This document shows positions 1 through 5,862 of a stretch of DNA of 6,635 nt, piece by piece (the first letter of the stretch is position 1; the number at the start of each line of letters is the position of its first letter). The notes below the pieces were generated by a model that did no database searches, was not told where the DNA came from, and was given only the letters and a program-made list of their open reading frames with translations. The translations under genes were made by a program, and so were the position numbers. Origin of the DNA: UBA11386 sp035286785 (GTDB lineage Bacteria; Planctomycetota; Planctomycetia; Pirellulales; Thermoguttaceae); the NCBI GenBank assembly GCA_035286785.1, contig DATECS010000254.1, positions 1 to 6,635 on the forward strand, read 5' to 3'.

Positions 1-1
1 T

Positions 2-127
2 CTGGGCGGCCATCAAAACCGCAAACACGACCACGCTCCCGGCTGGCTCGTGTTGTGGCGAGGTTGGACAAAACTGCAGTCCATGCTCGACGGCTACCTC
101 GTCGCGCAGGAAACAAAATGTGGGTAA
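2..127 (+). CDS. Transposase, C-terminal end only (IS4-type, partial)
   Basis: An open frame enters from the left edge and stops at TAA (125-127), giving 41 residues with no start in the window. The peptide contains KHDHAPGW, LWRGWTKLQ and LDGYLVAQETKCG. From memory this resembles the extreme C-terminus of IS4/DDE transposases common in planctomycetes and other environmental bacteria, where a 'KxDGxPGWxxLWRGWxxLQxxLEG' pattern follows the last catalytic region. The DDE catalytic residues would lie outside the window, so activity cannot be judged. It converges on mnmE, with only 20 bases between the two stop codons, so any right terminal repeat of the element must lie in or beside 128-147. The identification rests on a short tail and could be wrong in family detail; the frame itself is clear. 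Confidence 0.6.
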   Translation: MGGHQNRKHDHAPGWLVLWRGWTKLQSMLDGYLVAQETKCG

Positions 128-147
128 ACCTAAGGTCCAGATGCACC

Positions 148-1617
148 CTACTTCCCAATGCAAAACCGGCCGAAAATCTCGCCGAGCACGTCGTCCGTCG
201 AAACGGCCCCGGCCACTCGGCCGATCGCTTCCAGGGCCAGGCGGATTTCCACGGCAAGCAGTTCGTCGCCGGCTCCGGCTCCGGCTAGATCCACGGCCCG
301 CGCAAGCGACTCCGCCGCCCGGTGGAGCGATTCCCAGCACCGGGCGGCCGTGGACGCAACGGCACGCTCGGGCGGCGACTGCGACTGAAGCACCGCATCG
401 CGCAGCAGCGAGCGAAGTGCGTCAAACCCCTGACCCGTCACGACGCTGACGGATAGACCCAAAAGCTGCGCGTCCGACGGGGCAATCAGGTCCACCTTGG
501 TGAGAACCAGGAGGTCGTGCCCCTGCCCATTCCGGGCCGCCGCTTCGCTATGGCCCGGGCGCCCGATCTCGGAAGCTCGTAACTCGGTGGCGTCAAGACA
601 GTGAATTCGAATGTCGGCGGCGGCACTTTTACGGCGGGCAATCTCCTCCGCGGCCTGGTGGAGAAACGAGTCCCCGGTCTCGTTTGTCGAAATCGTCGCG
701 GGATGGCGCGGACCGCCAATGTCCTCCACGATTCCCGCCGTGTCGATCAGTTCAAAACGCACCCCATCTAGATCCAACTCGGCCACGAGGTAATCGCGGG
801 TCGTGCCCGGATGGTGCGAGACGATCGCGCCGGTTCCTTTGGTCAGCGAGTTGAACAAGCTGCTCTTGCCGGCGTTGGGCCGACCGACCAGCACGACGCG
901 AACGTGCTCGCCGGCCCGATGACGCGACTGAAGCTGTTGCCGCAACTGGGCCGTCTCGCGCCGGGCGTCGGCGAGTTGGGCAGCAATCCGCTCGGACGTG
1001 ACGAATGACACGTCCTCCTCGGGAAAGTCGAGGCCCGCCTCGAGGTGGCACAATAGCTCCAACAGTGCAGTCCGAAGATGCGTCAACGGCCGGGCTAGTC
1101 CGCCGGCCAACTGTTCCAGGGCCGCGTCAAGCCGACGGGGATCGGTCGCCTCGATCACGCCCAGCACGGCCTCCGCCTGGGTCAGGTCGATCCGCCCGGC
1201 CAAAAACGCGCGGAGCGTGAACTCGCCCGGCTCGGCCAGTCGCGCGCCGAAACCGCACGCCGCGCGTACGACCTCGCTCAGAAGCGGTGGGCTGCCCAAC
1301 GTGTGCAACTCAGCCACCGGCTGGCCCGTATAACTCCTCGCGTCGGGCCAAAAATACAACTCGGCCGGCAACGGCGAATGGAGCCCGGCAATCCGGAGGC
1401 AGCCGGCGACCGCCGTCGGGTGATTCACCGTTCGAATATCCGTCGTGAGTGGCTCCGCTTCCTCGCGGTCGAGACTCGGATTCTCGGGCAAACCGGCACG
1501 GAACAGTCCTGCGACGCACTCCAAAACTCCCGGCCCGCTCAGCCGCACGATTCCCCGCGCCGCGCCGCCCGGCGGCGAGGCAATGGCGACGATCGTTTCG
1601 TCCTCGTGATAAGCCAC
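148..1617 (-). CDS. mnmE: tRNA uridine-5-carboxymethylaminomethyl(34) synthesis GTPase MnmE
   Basis: MnmE (TrmE) is a potassium-activated GTPase that works with MnmG to put the carboxymethylaminomethyl group on U34 of certain tRNAs. The 489-residue product has the N-terminal tetrahydrofolate-binding domain (about 7-120; ETIVAIASPPG, PGEFTLRAFLAGRIDLTQAEA at 130-150), a helical domain interrupted by a GTPase domain, and the C-terminal CIGK (486-489) with the family cysteine. GTPase motifs are G1 GRPNAGKS (245-252, including the Asn that helps bind K+), G2 GTTRD (271-275), G3 DTAG (292-295) and G4 TKVD (373-376). It is longer than the usual roughly 450 residues, partly because of about 16 extra residues after G3. 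The GTG start fits the family N-terminus; its ribosome binding site is weak. It lies 12 bases after yidC, so it is probably cotranscribed and perhaps translationally coupled. Confidence 0.97.
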   Translation of the reverse strand: MAYHEDETIVAIASPPGGAARGIVRLSGPGVLECVAGLFRAGLPENPSLDREEAEPLTTDIRTVNHPTAVAGCLRIAGLHSPLPAELYFWPDARSYTGQPVAELHTLGSPPLLSEVVRAACGFGARLAEPGEFTLRAFLAGRIDLTQAEAVLGVIEATDPRRLDAALEQLAGGLARPLTHLRTALLELLCHLEAGLDFPEEDVSFVTSERIAAQLADARRETAQLRQQLQSRHRAGEHVRVVLVGRPNAGKSSLFNSLTKGTGAIVSHHPGTTRDYLVAELDLDGVRFELIDTAGIVEDIGGPRHPATISTNETGDSFLHQAAEEIARRKSAAADIRIHCLDATELRASEIGRPGHSEAAARNGQGHDLLVLTKVDLIAPSDAQLLGLSVSVVTGQGFDALRSLLRDAVLQSQSPPERAVASTAARCWESLHRAAESLARAVDLAGAGAGDELLAVEIRLALEAIGRVAGAVSTDDVLGEIFGRFCIGK

Positions 1618-1629
1618 GGGTCAACCGGC

Positions 1630-4065
1630 TCACTTTCGACGCCGGAACTTGTCGCGCCCGGATTTCTTGGCCGTTCCGTTGCCGCCCGCGTCAGGCGACT
1701 TTTTCGGCAACATCGCCTGCGACGCCGCGGTCCCGTCGTCCTTCTTCGCGGTCTTCGGAAGCAGCTTACGCTCGGCCAGACCCCAGAGGCTCGACGCGAT
1801 GAAATAGACGCACAACCCGCTGGCCACCTTGAAAAACATCAGGCCCATGAACAGCATCATGTACTTCATCATGTTCTGCTGCATCTTCTGCTGATCGTCG
1901 ACCGGCGGCGGCATGAACATCTTCTGCTGAAGCAGGAAAAGCACGATCGTGGCGATCGGCAATAAATTGAAATAGGGCCCCAGCGAAAACATGCTGATGC
2001 CCTCGGTGAAAAACCCGGGCAACCATTTATGCCAGTCGATAAGCATGTCCGGCGCCGACAGGTTCGAACACCAGCGAAGGCCCCACCCCAGAAGCGGCGA
2101 GCCCCGCAGTTCGACGTTGACCATCAACGCGCGATACAACCCGATGAATATCGGCAACTGCACGAACATCACGAGACAACCGGACATCGGGTTGTATTTG
2201 TGCTTCTTGAACAACTCCTGCTGGGCCCGGGTGCGGGCCTCCATGTCCTTCTTGTACTTCTCCTGGATCTTTTTCATCTCGGGCTGGAGCTCGGCCATTT
2301 TCTGGGCGCCGATAACCTGCTTGCGGCTCATCGGATACATGAGCCCGCGAACCAGCACGGTCAGCAACAATATGGCGAGACCGTAGTTGCCCACCAGCCG
2401 ATGGAAAAACGCCAGAATCGCCGCCATCGGCCGTGCGGTGAAGTCATAGATGGGCCACCCGTAATAAACCAACTCGCTCAGGCCGTACGGCGCGATAATC
2501 TCGGGACGCTTGGGACCGGCGAAAACCGTGAAACTGTGCTCAAGCGGCTTGCCGTCGGGCGTCAACTCAGCGGTGACGCTGCGCATGCGGCACGTGACGT
2601 CGACGATTTTCGTGATATTCGGATCGACCTTGCCCACGCGCAGCGGTTGCGACGTGGCAAACCACAAGTCGGCCGGGTCGCTCTTCCGTGGAATCAGAAT
2701 TGCCGCGAAATACTGCGCGTCGACCCCGATGTAAGTCATCGGCTTGTCATCGTAGTGCAAGACGAAATCCTGGACCTTGTCGCTGGCAATTGTCATCCCG
2801 CCGACCATGCCGGGCGTCTCCCCGTTGCGCGAAATGATCACGTCGCGCAAGCCGGAACTCCAGCATCGGGCTACTTTGTTGGCGTACCACCAACCTTCGA
2901 TGGGCAGTCCCGTCGGGCCGTCCAATTGATAGGCGATCGCGCGGGTCTTCTTCTCGCCGTCCAGCAGCCCAACCTTCACGTCGAGGATCAGGTTGTAGGC
3001 CGGATAATCGGGATCAGCCTGCTTGTCCTTGGGAACCGGTTCGAGGCGGTAAATCTTGACAACCTCCAAGCCCCAGCGAGGCAACTCGCAACGAAACGCA
3101 ATGCGGTCGGGCCCTTGCTCGGCGACTTTCCAAGTCCCGCCGCGAAGATTCAGGCCCTTGAGTTCCTTGTCCACCGCCAAGGGCCGTTCGTTCTTGGGCT
3201 CGCTCGGATCGACCTCGGTCGGGGGCAACTTGCGATTGTCGATCCGGCTGAGCGTCATCAAGAACGAAAGCGGATCGCCGTTCTCGGGCCGAACGACCTG
3301 CATCGGCGGCCGGGTGAGCTTGGCCTTCAGCGGCGAAGCGAGTTTCTTGCCGTCGCGCGCCACTTCAAGCTCGACCGTGCGGCCCGGCTTGCGCTTGGCC
3401 AGAATCGCGTTGAGTTCCTTGGCGCCGACAAAGTTCTTTCCGTCAATCTTGGTGATCACGTCGCCCGGCTTCAGCCCGGCCTTTTCGGCCGGCGTCCCGC
3501 GGCCGACGGCTTGGACCTGGCAACCTTTGCCCATCTTCTCGCAGTCCAAAGCGACGCGACCCAGATACCCGCCCGTGTAGGCCAAATAGCCCTCGGGCCC
3601 AAGATCGCCGTCGTCGTCCATCAGCGCCGGATAGCGAGGACTGTTCAACTCGATCCGCGCGACGGCCGCCCCGCGATCCGTCAGCGTGACCAACATGCGA
3701 TAAGGATCGTTGGGATCCGCCGAACCGATCGAGTAGTATTTCGGCGGCCCAGTCACCTCGGGCACGACTGCCGTCCCGCCGGCGGGCAATTCTTCGCCCT
3801 CTTCTTCCTCCTCGGGCTCCGCTTCCGATTCTTCCGGCGACGGTTCTGCCGCGGACTCTTCCTCGGCCGTTTTTTTGTCCGGCTTGACGGCCTTGGCTTC
3901 GTCGGCCACCGGCGCCTTCTTGCCGACCTCAGCCTTCGCGTCGGCAACGGGCTTGTTCGCCTCGGGCTTTGGCCTCGTGATCCACGAGTGGACCATCAGC
4001 ACGACGAACGTCAATATTATGAACAGGACGAGATTACTCGGCTTGCTCCCGGATTGCTCTTGCAT
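1630..4065 (-). CDS. yidC: Membrane protein insertase YidC with a PDZ domain in its periplasmic region
   Basis: YidC/Oxa1 inserts proteins into the inner membrane, alone or with SecYEG. The 811-residue product is far longer than E. coli YidC (about 550). In order: a first membrane segment (11-27); a Lys/Pro/Glu linker (31-95) with an acidic run; the start of the periplasmic beta domain (about 108-145); a PDZ domain (about 160-252: GYLGRV, then TPAEKAGLKPGDVITKIDGK); the rest of the periplasmic domain (about 254-520); then the Oxa1 core with segments near 556-578, 629-648, 694-713 and 735-760. The groove arginine is Arg573 in LTVLVRGLMYP. The cytoplasmic C1 loop (579-628, KMAELQPEMKKIQEKYKKD) is coiled-coil-like, and the tail is basic (KSGRDKFRRRK), as expected for ribosome contact. 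ATG start with AGGAA nine bases upstream. mnmE follows after 12 bases, a classic pairing. Confidence 0.96.
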   Translation of the reverse strand: MQEQSGSKPSNLVLFIILTFVVLMVHSWITRPKPEANKPVADAKAEVGKKAPVADEAKAVKPDKKTAEEESAAEPSPEESEAEPEEEEEGEELPAGGTAVVPEVTGPPKYYSIGSADPNDPYRMLVTLTDRGAAVARIELNSPRYPALMDDDGDLGPEGYLAYTGGYLGRVALDCEKMGKGCQVQAVGRGTPAEKAGLKPGDVITKIDGKNFVGAKELNAILAKRKPGRTVELEVARDGKKLASPLKAKLTRPPMQVVRPENGDPLSFLMTLSRIDNRKLPPTEVDPSEPKNERPLAVDKELKGLNLRGGTWKVAEQGPDRIAFRCELPRWGLEVVKIYRLEPVPKDKQADPDYPAYNLILDVKVGLLDGEKKTRAIAYQLDGPTGLPIEGWWYANKVARCWSSGLRDVIISRNGETPGMVGGMTIASDKVQDFVLHYDDKPMTYIGVDAQYFAAILIPRKSDPADLWFATSQPLRVGKVDPNITKIVDVTCRMRSVTAELTPDGKPLEHSFTVFAGPKRPEIIAPYGLSELVYYGWPIYDFTARPMAAILAFFHRLVGNYGLAILLLTVLVRGLMYPMSRKQVIGAQKMAELQPEMKKIQEKYKKDMEARTRAQQELFKKHKYNPMSGCLVMFVQLPIFIGLYRALMVNVELRGSPLLGWGLRWCSNLSAPDMLIDWHKWLPGFFTEGISMFSLGPYFNLLPIATIVLFLLQQKMFMPPPVDDQQKMQQNMMKYMMLFMGLMFFKVASGLCVYFIASSLWGLAERKLLPKTAKKDDGTAASQAMLPKKSPDAGGNGTAKKSGRDKFRRRK
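3307..3588 (-). other. PDZ domain region encoded within yidC
   Basis: Residues about 160-253 of the insertase have a PDZ pattern of the HtrA/RseP type: a GYLG carboxylate-loop-like motif (167-170), GTPAEKAGLKPGDVITKIDG (190-209), a following helix (FVGAKELNAILAKRKPG) and a final strand (RTVELEVARDGKKL). The domain sits after the first strands of the periplasmic domain and before RPPMQVVRPENGDPLSFL, which resumes it. It should therefore face the periplasm. In other proteins such domains bind hydrophobic C-termini or exposed tails; a similar substrate- or partner-binding role here is inference. Confidence 0.85.
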
Positions 4066-4074
4066 CGATTGCGG

Positions 4075-4079
4075 TTCCT
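4075..4079 (-). promoter_or_regulatory. Ribosome binding site of yidC
   Basis: AGGAA on the minus strand lies nine bases before the ATG at 4065. It supports that start, which places the membrane anchor (NLVLFIILTFVVLMVHSWI) just after a short polar N-terminus as in other YidC proteins. Confidence 0.6.
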
Positions 4080-4100
4080 AAATGAGCCGAGTGTAAAAAA

Positions 4101-4142
4101 TACTGCCTACCGCCCTCTGCCTGCTGCCCTCTGCCTGCCGCA
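4101..4142. repeat. Degenerate heptanucleotide tandem repeat, six units
   Basis: The 42 bases divide cleanly into six heptamers: TACTGCC, TACCGCC, CTCTGCC, TGCTGCC, CTCTGCC and TGCCGCA, with consensus roughly YNCTGCC. Within it a 13-base segment (GCCCTCTGCCTGC) occurs twice, at 4112-4124 and 4126-4138, with period 14. The array begins directly after the stop codon of the phosphoesterase gene (read on the minus strand) and fills more than half of the 77-base gap to yidC. It resembles the short tandem heptamer repeats (STRR) described in cyanobacteria, but any relationship is not established. A T6 run on the minus strand (TATTTTTTA, around 4095-4102) follows without a preceding stem, so I do not call a terminator. 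Confidence 0.75.
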
Positions 4143-4892
4143 TCAGCGTCCATCACGCAGTCGATCGCCGAGATAATTGTCCAACTCCGACACGGCGTAG
4201 ATTTTCCGGATCGTTTCCTCGACCGGATATTCGACCCGACGAAAACGGACCAGACCGTCCTCGATCATCGCGTAGCAGGATCGCGGATCCCCGTCGCGCG
4301 GCTGGCCGACCGAACCCACGTTGACCATGGTCTTGTTATTCGTCAGGCGATACTCGTGATTGATGTCTTCGGGGCTGAAGAACCGAAAATCCTCGGTGAA
4401 CACGCCCGGCACGTGCGTGTGGCCTTGGAACACGTGGCGGCGCACCAACGCGAAAATCTTTTCCATCTTGCGCCGATTGTACGTGTCCTCGGGAAAAACG
4501 TATTCGTTCAACGGATTGCGAGCTGATCCGTGAACGAACAGCGAATCGCCGTCCTGGTAGGTACGGGGCAACTCGCCCAAAAACTCCCAGCGGCGGTCGC
4601 CGTCGCCCGATTGGGCGGCCGAGGCTTCCAATTGGGACCGCGTCCAAAAAATGGCCCGTTCCGCGCCCGAGTTAAATCCCTCGGGATCGAACAGGGCCCC
4701 CTGATCGTGGTTGCCCAACAGGCAGATGTCGCATTTCATCACCAGATCGATGCAAGGGCAGGGGTCCGGCCCATAGCCGACGATGTCTCCCAGACAAACG
4801 ATCCGTTCCGCGCCCTGCGTCTTGATGTCGTCCAGGACGGCAGTCAGAGCGGCAAGGTTGCTGTGGATGTCGCTGATGATGGCCGTTTTCAC
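4143..4892 (-). CDS. Calcineurin-like metallophosphoesterase (YfcE/ApaH-like, substrate unknown)
   Basis: A 249-residue cytoplasmic protein of the Metallophos_2 type with a two-metal active site. The metal ligand motifs appear in order: SDIHSN (Asp8, His10), GDIVGYGPDP (Asp36), GNHD (Asn61, His62), VHGS (His121) and GHTH (157-160). The C-terminal NVGSVGQPRDGDPRSCYAMI is typical of the YfcE/MJ0936-like branch, whose members hydrolyse phosphodiesters or nucleotides; the natural substrate cannot be read from sequence. I chose the GTG at 4892 because it puts KTAIISDIH at the very N-terminus, as in relatives, and has GGAAGG nine bases upstream. An ATG at 5012 would add 40 residues without family resemblance and lacks a ribosome binding site. 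It is first in the minus-strand cluster, 77 bases before yidC. A functional link to yidC is not evident. Confidence 0.92.
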   Translation of the reverse strand: MKTAIISDIHSNLAALTAVLDDIKTQGAERIVCLGDIVGYGPDPCPCIDLVMKCDICLLGNHDQGALFDPEGFNSGAERAIFWTRSQLEASAAQSGDGDRRWEFLGELPRTYQDGDSLFVHGSARNPLNEYVFPEDTYNRRKMEKIFALVRRHVFQGHTHVPGVFTEDFRFFSPEDINHEYRLTNNKTMVNVGSVGQPRDGDPRSCYAMIEDGLVRFRRVEYPVEETIRKIYAVSELDNYLGDRLRDGR

Positions 4893-4901
4893 GCGCACCC
4901 G

Positions 4902-4907
4902 CCTTCC
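4902..4907 (-). promoter_or_regulatory. Ribosome binding site deciding the phosphoesterase start
   Basis: GGAAGG on the minus strand is nine bases from the GTG at 4892. The upstream ATG at 5012 has no comparable purine-rich sequence before it, so this site favours the shorter protein. Confidence 0.5.
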
Positions 4908-5026
4908 AAGCGGAATGGATCCGCCAAACGTGGCATCCGCCCTTTGAACGTCGAAGAAACTGCCCGTGGCCCGCGCAAACCGACTGCGCAAGACCCAGGG
5001 TAGGACTCTCATACCGTAAACTTAAC

Positions 5027-5055
5027 AGTGTATTGTTGCAGCGCGGCAAGGTCAA
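5027..5055 (-). promoter_or_regulatory. Candidate sigma70-type promoter for the phosphoesterase-yidC-mnmE cluster
   Basis: On the minus strand TTGACC (5050-5055) is followed after exactly 17 bases by TACACT (5027-5032). The -35 matches five of six consensus bases and the -10 four of six. Transcription would begin near 5020 and leave a leader of about 130 bases before the GTG at 4892. Planctomycete housekeeping promoters are not well enough known to me to weigh this further. Confidence 0.4.
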
Positions 5056-5144
5056 GTCGAGGAGGGTCTTGCGGCGACTCCAACAACCAGGCAAAGTGGT
5101 AGTAGGCGATATTGCCATGACTGTTGTTTCGGTCCAGCCAGCCT

Positions 5145-5181
5145 CCCCCTGGTGAAAGTAAATAAATAGCCCTTGAGGGGG
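5145..5181 (+). promoter_or_regulatory. tsaB ribosome binding site with a possible masking stem
   Basis: GAGGGGG (5175-5181) lies six bases before the GTG at 5188 and is the likely ribosome binding site. CCCCCT at 5145-5150 is perfectly complementary to AGGGGG at 5176-5181, with an AT-rich 25-base loop. If formed, the stem would hide the site. The complementarity is seen directly; any regulation is inference. Confidence 0.4.
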
Positions 5182-5187
5182 TCTTTT

Positions 5188-5862
5188 GTGAAAATTCTTG
5201 CCTTCGAAACCACCGAACGGATCGGCACGGTCGCGGCGGCCGAGGACGCAAACGTCCTGAGCCAGGTGAGCCTGGATCCGGCGTTGCGGTCCGCGGCCTC
5301 GTTGGTGCCGGCGATGGCCCGGCTGCTCGACGAGGTGGGCTGGCAGCCCGGCGACGTCGATCTGGTGGCGGTGACCATCGGGCCCGGCTCGTTCACGGGG
5401 CTGCGCGTGGGTGTGACGGCGGCCAAGGTATTCGCCTACGCGGTCGGGGCGGACATTTTGGGCATCGACACGCTCGAAACCATCGCCGGCGGCCTTCCCA
5501 CCGACGTACGGCGAGTGGCCGTGGCGGTCGACGCCCAGCGAGGCCAAGTCGCGGCGGCCGTGCTCCGGCGCCGCGACGACGGGCTTTTTGAGTTCGAGCA
5601 ACCGATGCGGCTCATTGATACCGATGCCTGGCTGACCGCATTGCCCGAGGGAATCGTCGTCGCCGGACCGGTTTTAGACAAACTAAAAAACCGGCTGCCA
5701 AAAACGTTGACTCTAGCCCCATCGGAATTCTGGCATCCCACGGCCGCGGTCGTGGCCCGTCTTGCCTCGACCTACTACGCCGCCGGACGGCGCGACGACC
5801 TCTGGCAACTCGTCCCCCACTATTCCCGCCGCAGCGCCGCCGAGGAGAAATGCGGCCCGTAG
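5188..5862 (+). CDS. tsaB: tRNA threonylcarbamoyladenosine biosynthesis protein TsaB
   Basis: TsaB (YeaZ) is the inactive ASKHA-fold partner of TsaD and, with TsaE, is needed to transfer threonylcarbamoyl to A37 of ANN-decoding tRNAs in the cytoplasm. The 224-residue product has the family start KILAFETT, the hallmark GPGSFTGLRVG (65-75) followed by AKVFAYAVGADILGIDTLE, a central AVAVDAQRGQVAAAVL strand pair, and the C-terminal PHYSRRSAAEEK. Length is normal. GTG at 5188 was preferred over an in-frame TTG at 5173 because the TTG overlaps the GAGGGGG ribosome binding site and family members begin at the first beta strand. The stop TAG lies within a CCGTAGG motif that recurs 54 bases downstream, so the last residues may come from a repeat element. 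It converges on hemL and is divergent from the phosphoesterase. Confidence 0.95.
   Translation: MKILAFETTERIGTVAAAEDANVLSQVSLDPALRSAASLVPAMARLLDEVGWQPGDVDLVAVTIGPGSFTGLRVGVTAAKVFAYAVGADILGIDTLETIAGGLPTDVRRVAVAVDAQRGQVAAAVLRRRDDGLFEFEQPMRLIDTDAWLTALPEGIVVAGPVLDKLKNRLPKTLTLAPSEFWHPTAAVVARLASTYYAAGRRDDLWQLVPHYSRRSAAEEKCGP

Larger units (their letters stand above)
4893..5187. other. Intergenic region between divergent genes
   Basis: About 295 bases separate the phosphoesterase start (minus) from tsaB (plus). It holds a candidate sigma70-type promoter for the minus strand (5027-5055), a 10-bp inverted repeat around that promoter (4987-4996 and 5064-5073), a near-palindrome GGCGATATTGCC (5105-5116), and a stem that could mask the tsaB ribosome binding site (5145-5181). 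All three minus-strand frames are open for part of the region; one ends at TGA 5009-5011 and is discussed as a finding. I see no convincing plus-strand promoter: TAAATA at 5159-5164 is a possible -10 but has no good -35 at the right distance. Confidence 0.6.

Noticed and set aside
269..286. Three perfect CCGGCT hexamers inside mnmE
   Set aside because: They encode Ala-Gly repeats in a loop of the helical domain (445-450). Such short GC-rich repeats are expected here and the frame is intact.
1005..1965. Several plus-strand open frames antisense to mnmE and yidC
   Set aside because: They overlap well-supported genes and have the Arg/Pro-rich composition of frame shadows in GC-rich DNA.
4095..4142. 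Possible intrinsic terminator between the phosphoesterase and yidC
   Set aside because: A T6 run exists on the minus strand, but the preceding purine-rich heptamers cannot form a stable stem with each other.
4101..4142. CRISPR-like array
   Set aside because: The units are seven bases with no spacers, which is a simple tandem repeat and not a CRISPR.
2029..4176. A 715-codon open frame on the plus strand
   Set aside because: It is antisense to yidC over most of its length and its protein is an Arg/Leu/His-rich composition with no recognisable domain. YidC on the other strand has clear family motifs throughout. High GC keeps the complementary frame open.
4143..5012. Longer phosphoesterase starting at ATG 5012
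   Set aside because: The extra 40 residues have no family resemblance and no ribosome binding site precedes the ATG, while the GTG at 4892 has GGAAGG and begins directly at the metal-binding DIH strand.
4672..5601. A 309-codon minus-strand open frame spanning tsaB and the phosphoesterase start
   Set aside because: It overlaps tsaB antisense and the phosphoesterase in another frame, and its composition is Arg/His/Gly-rich without family resemblance. Both overlapped genes are well supported.
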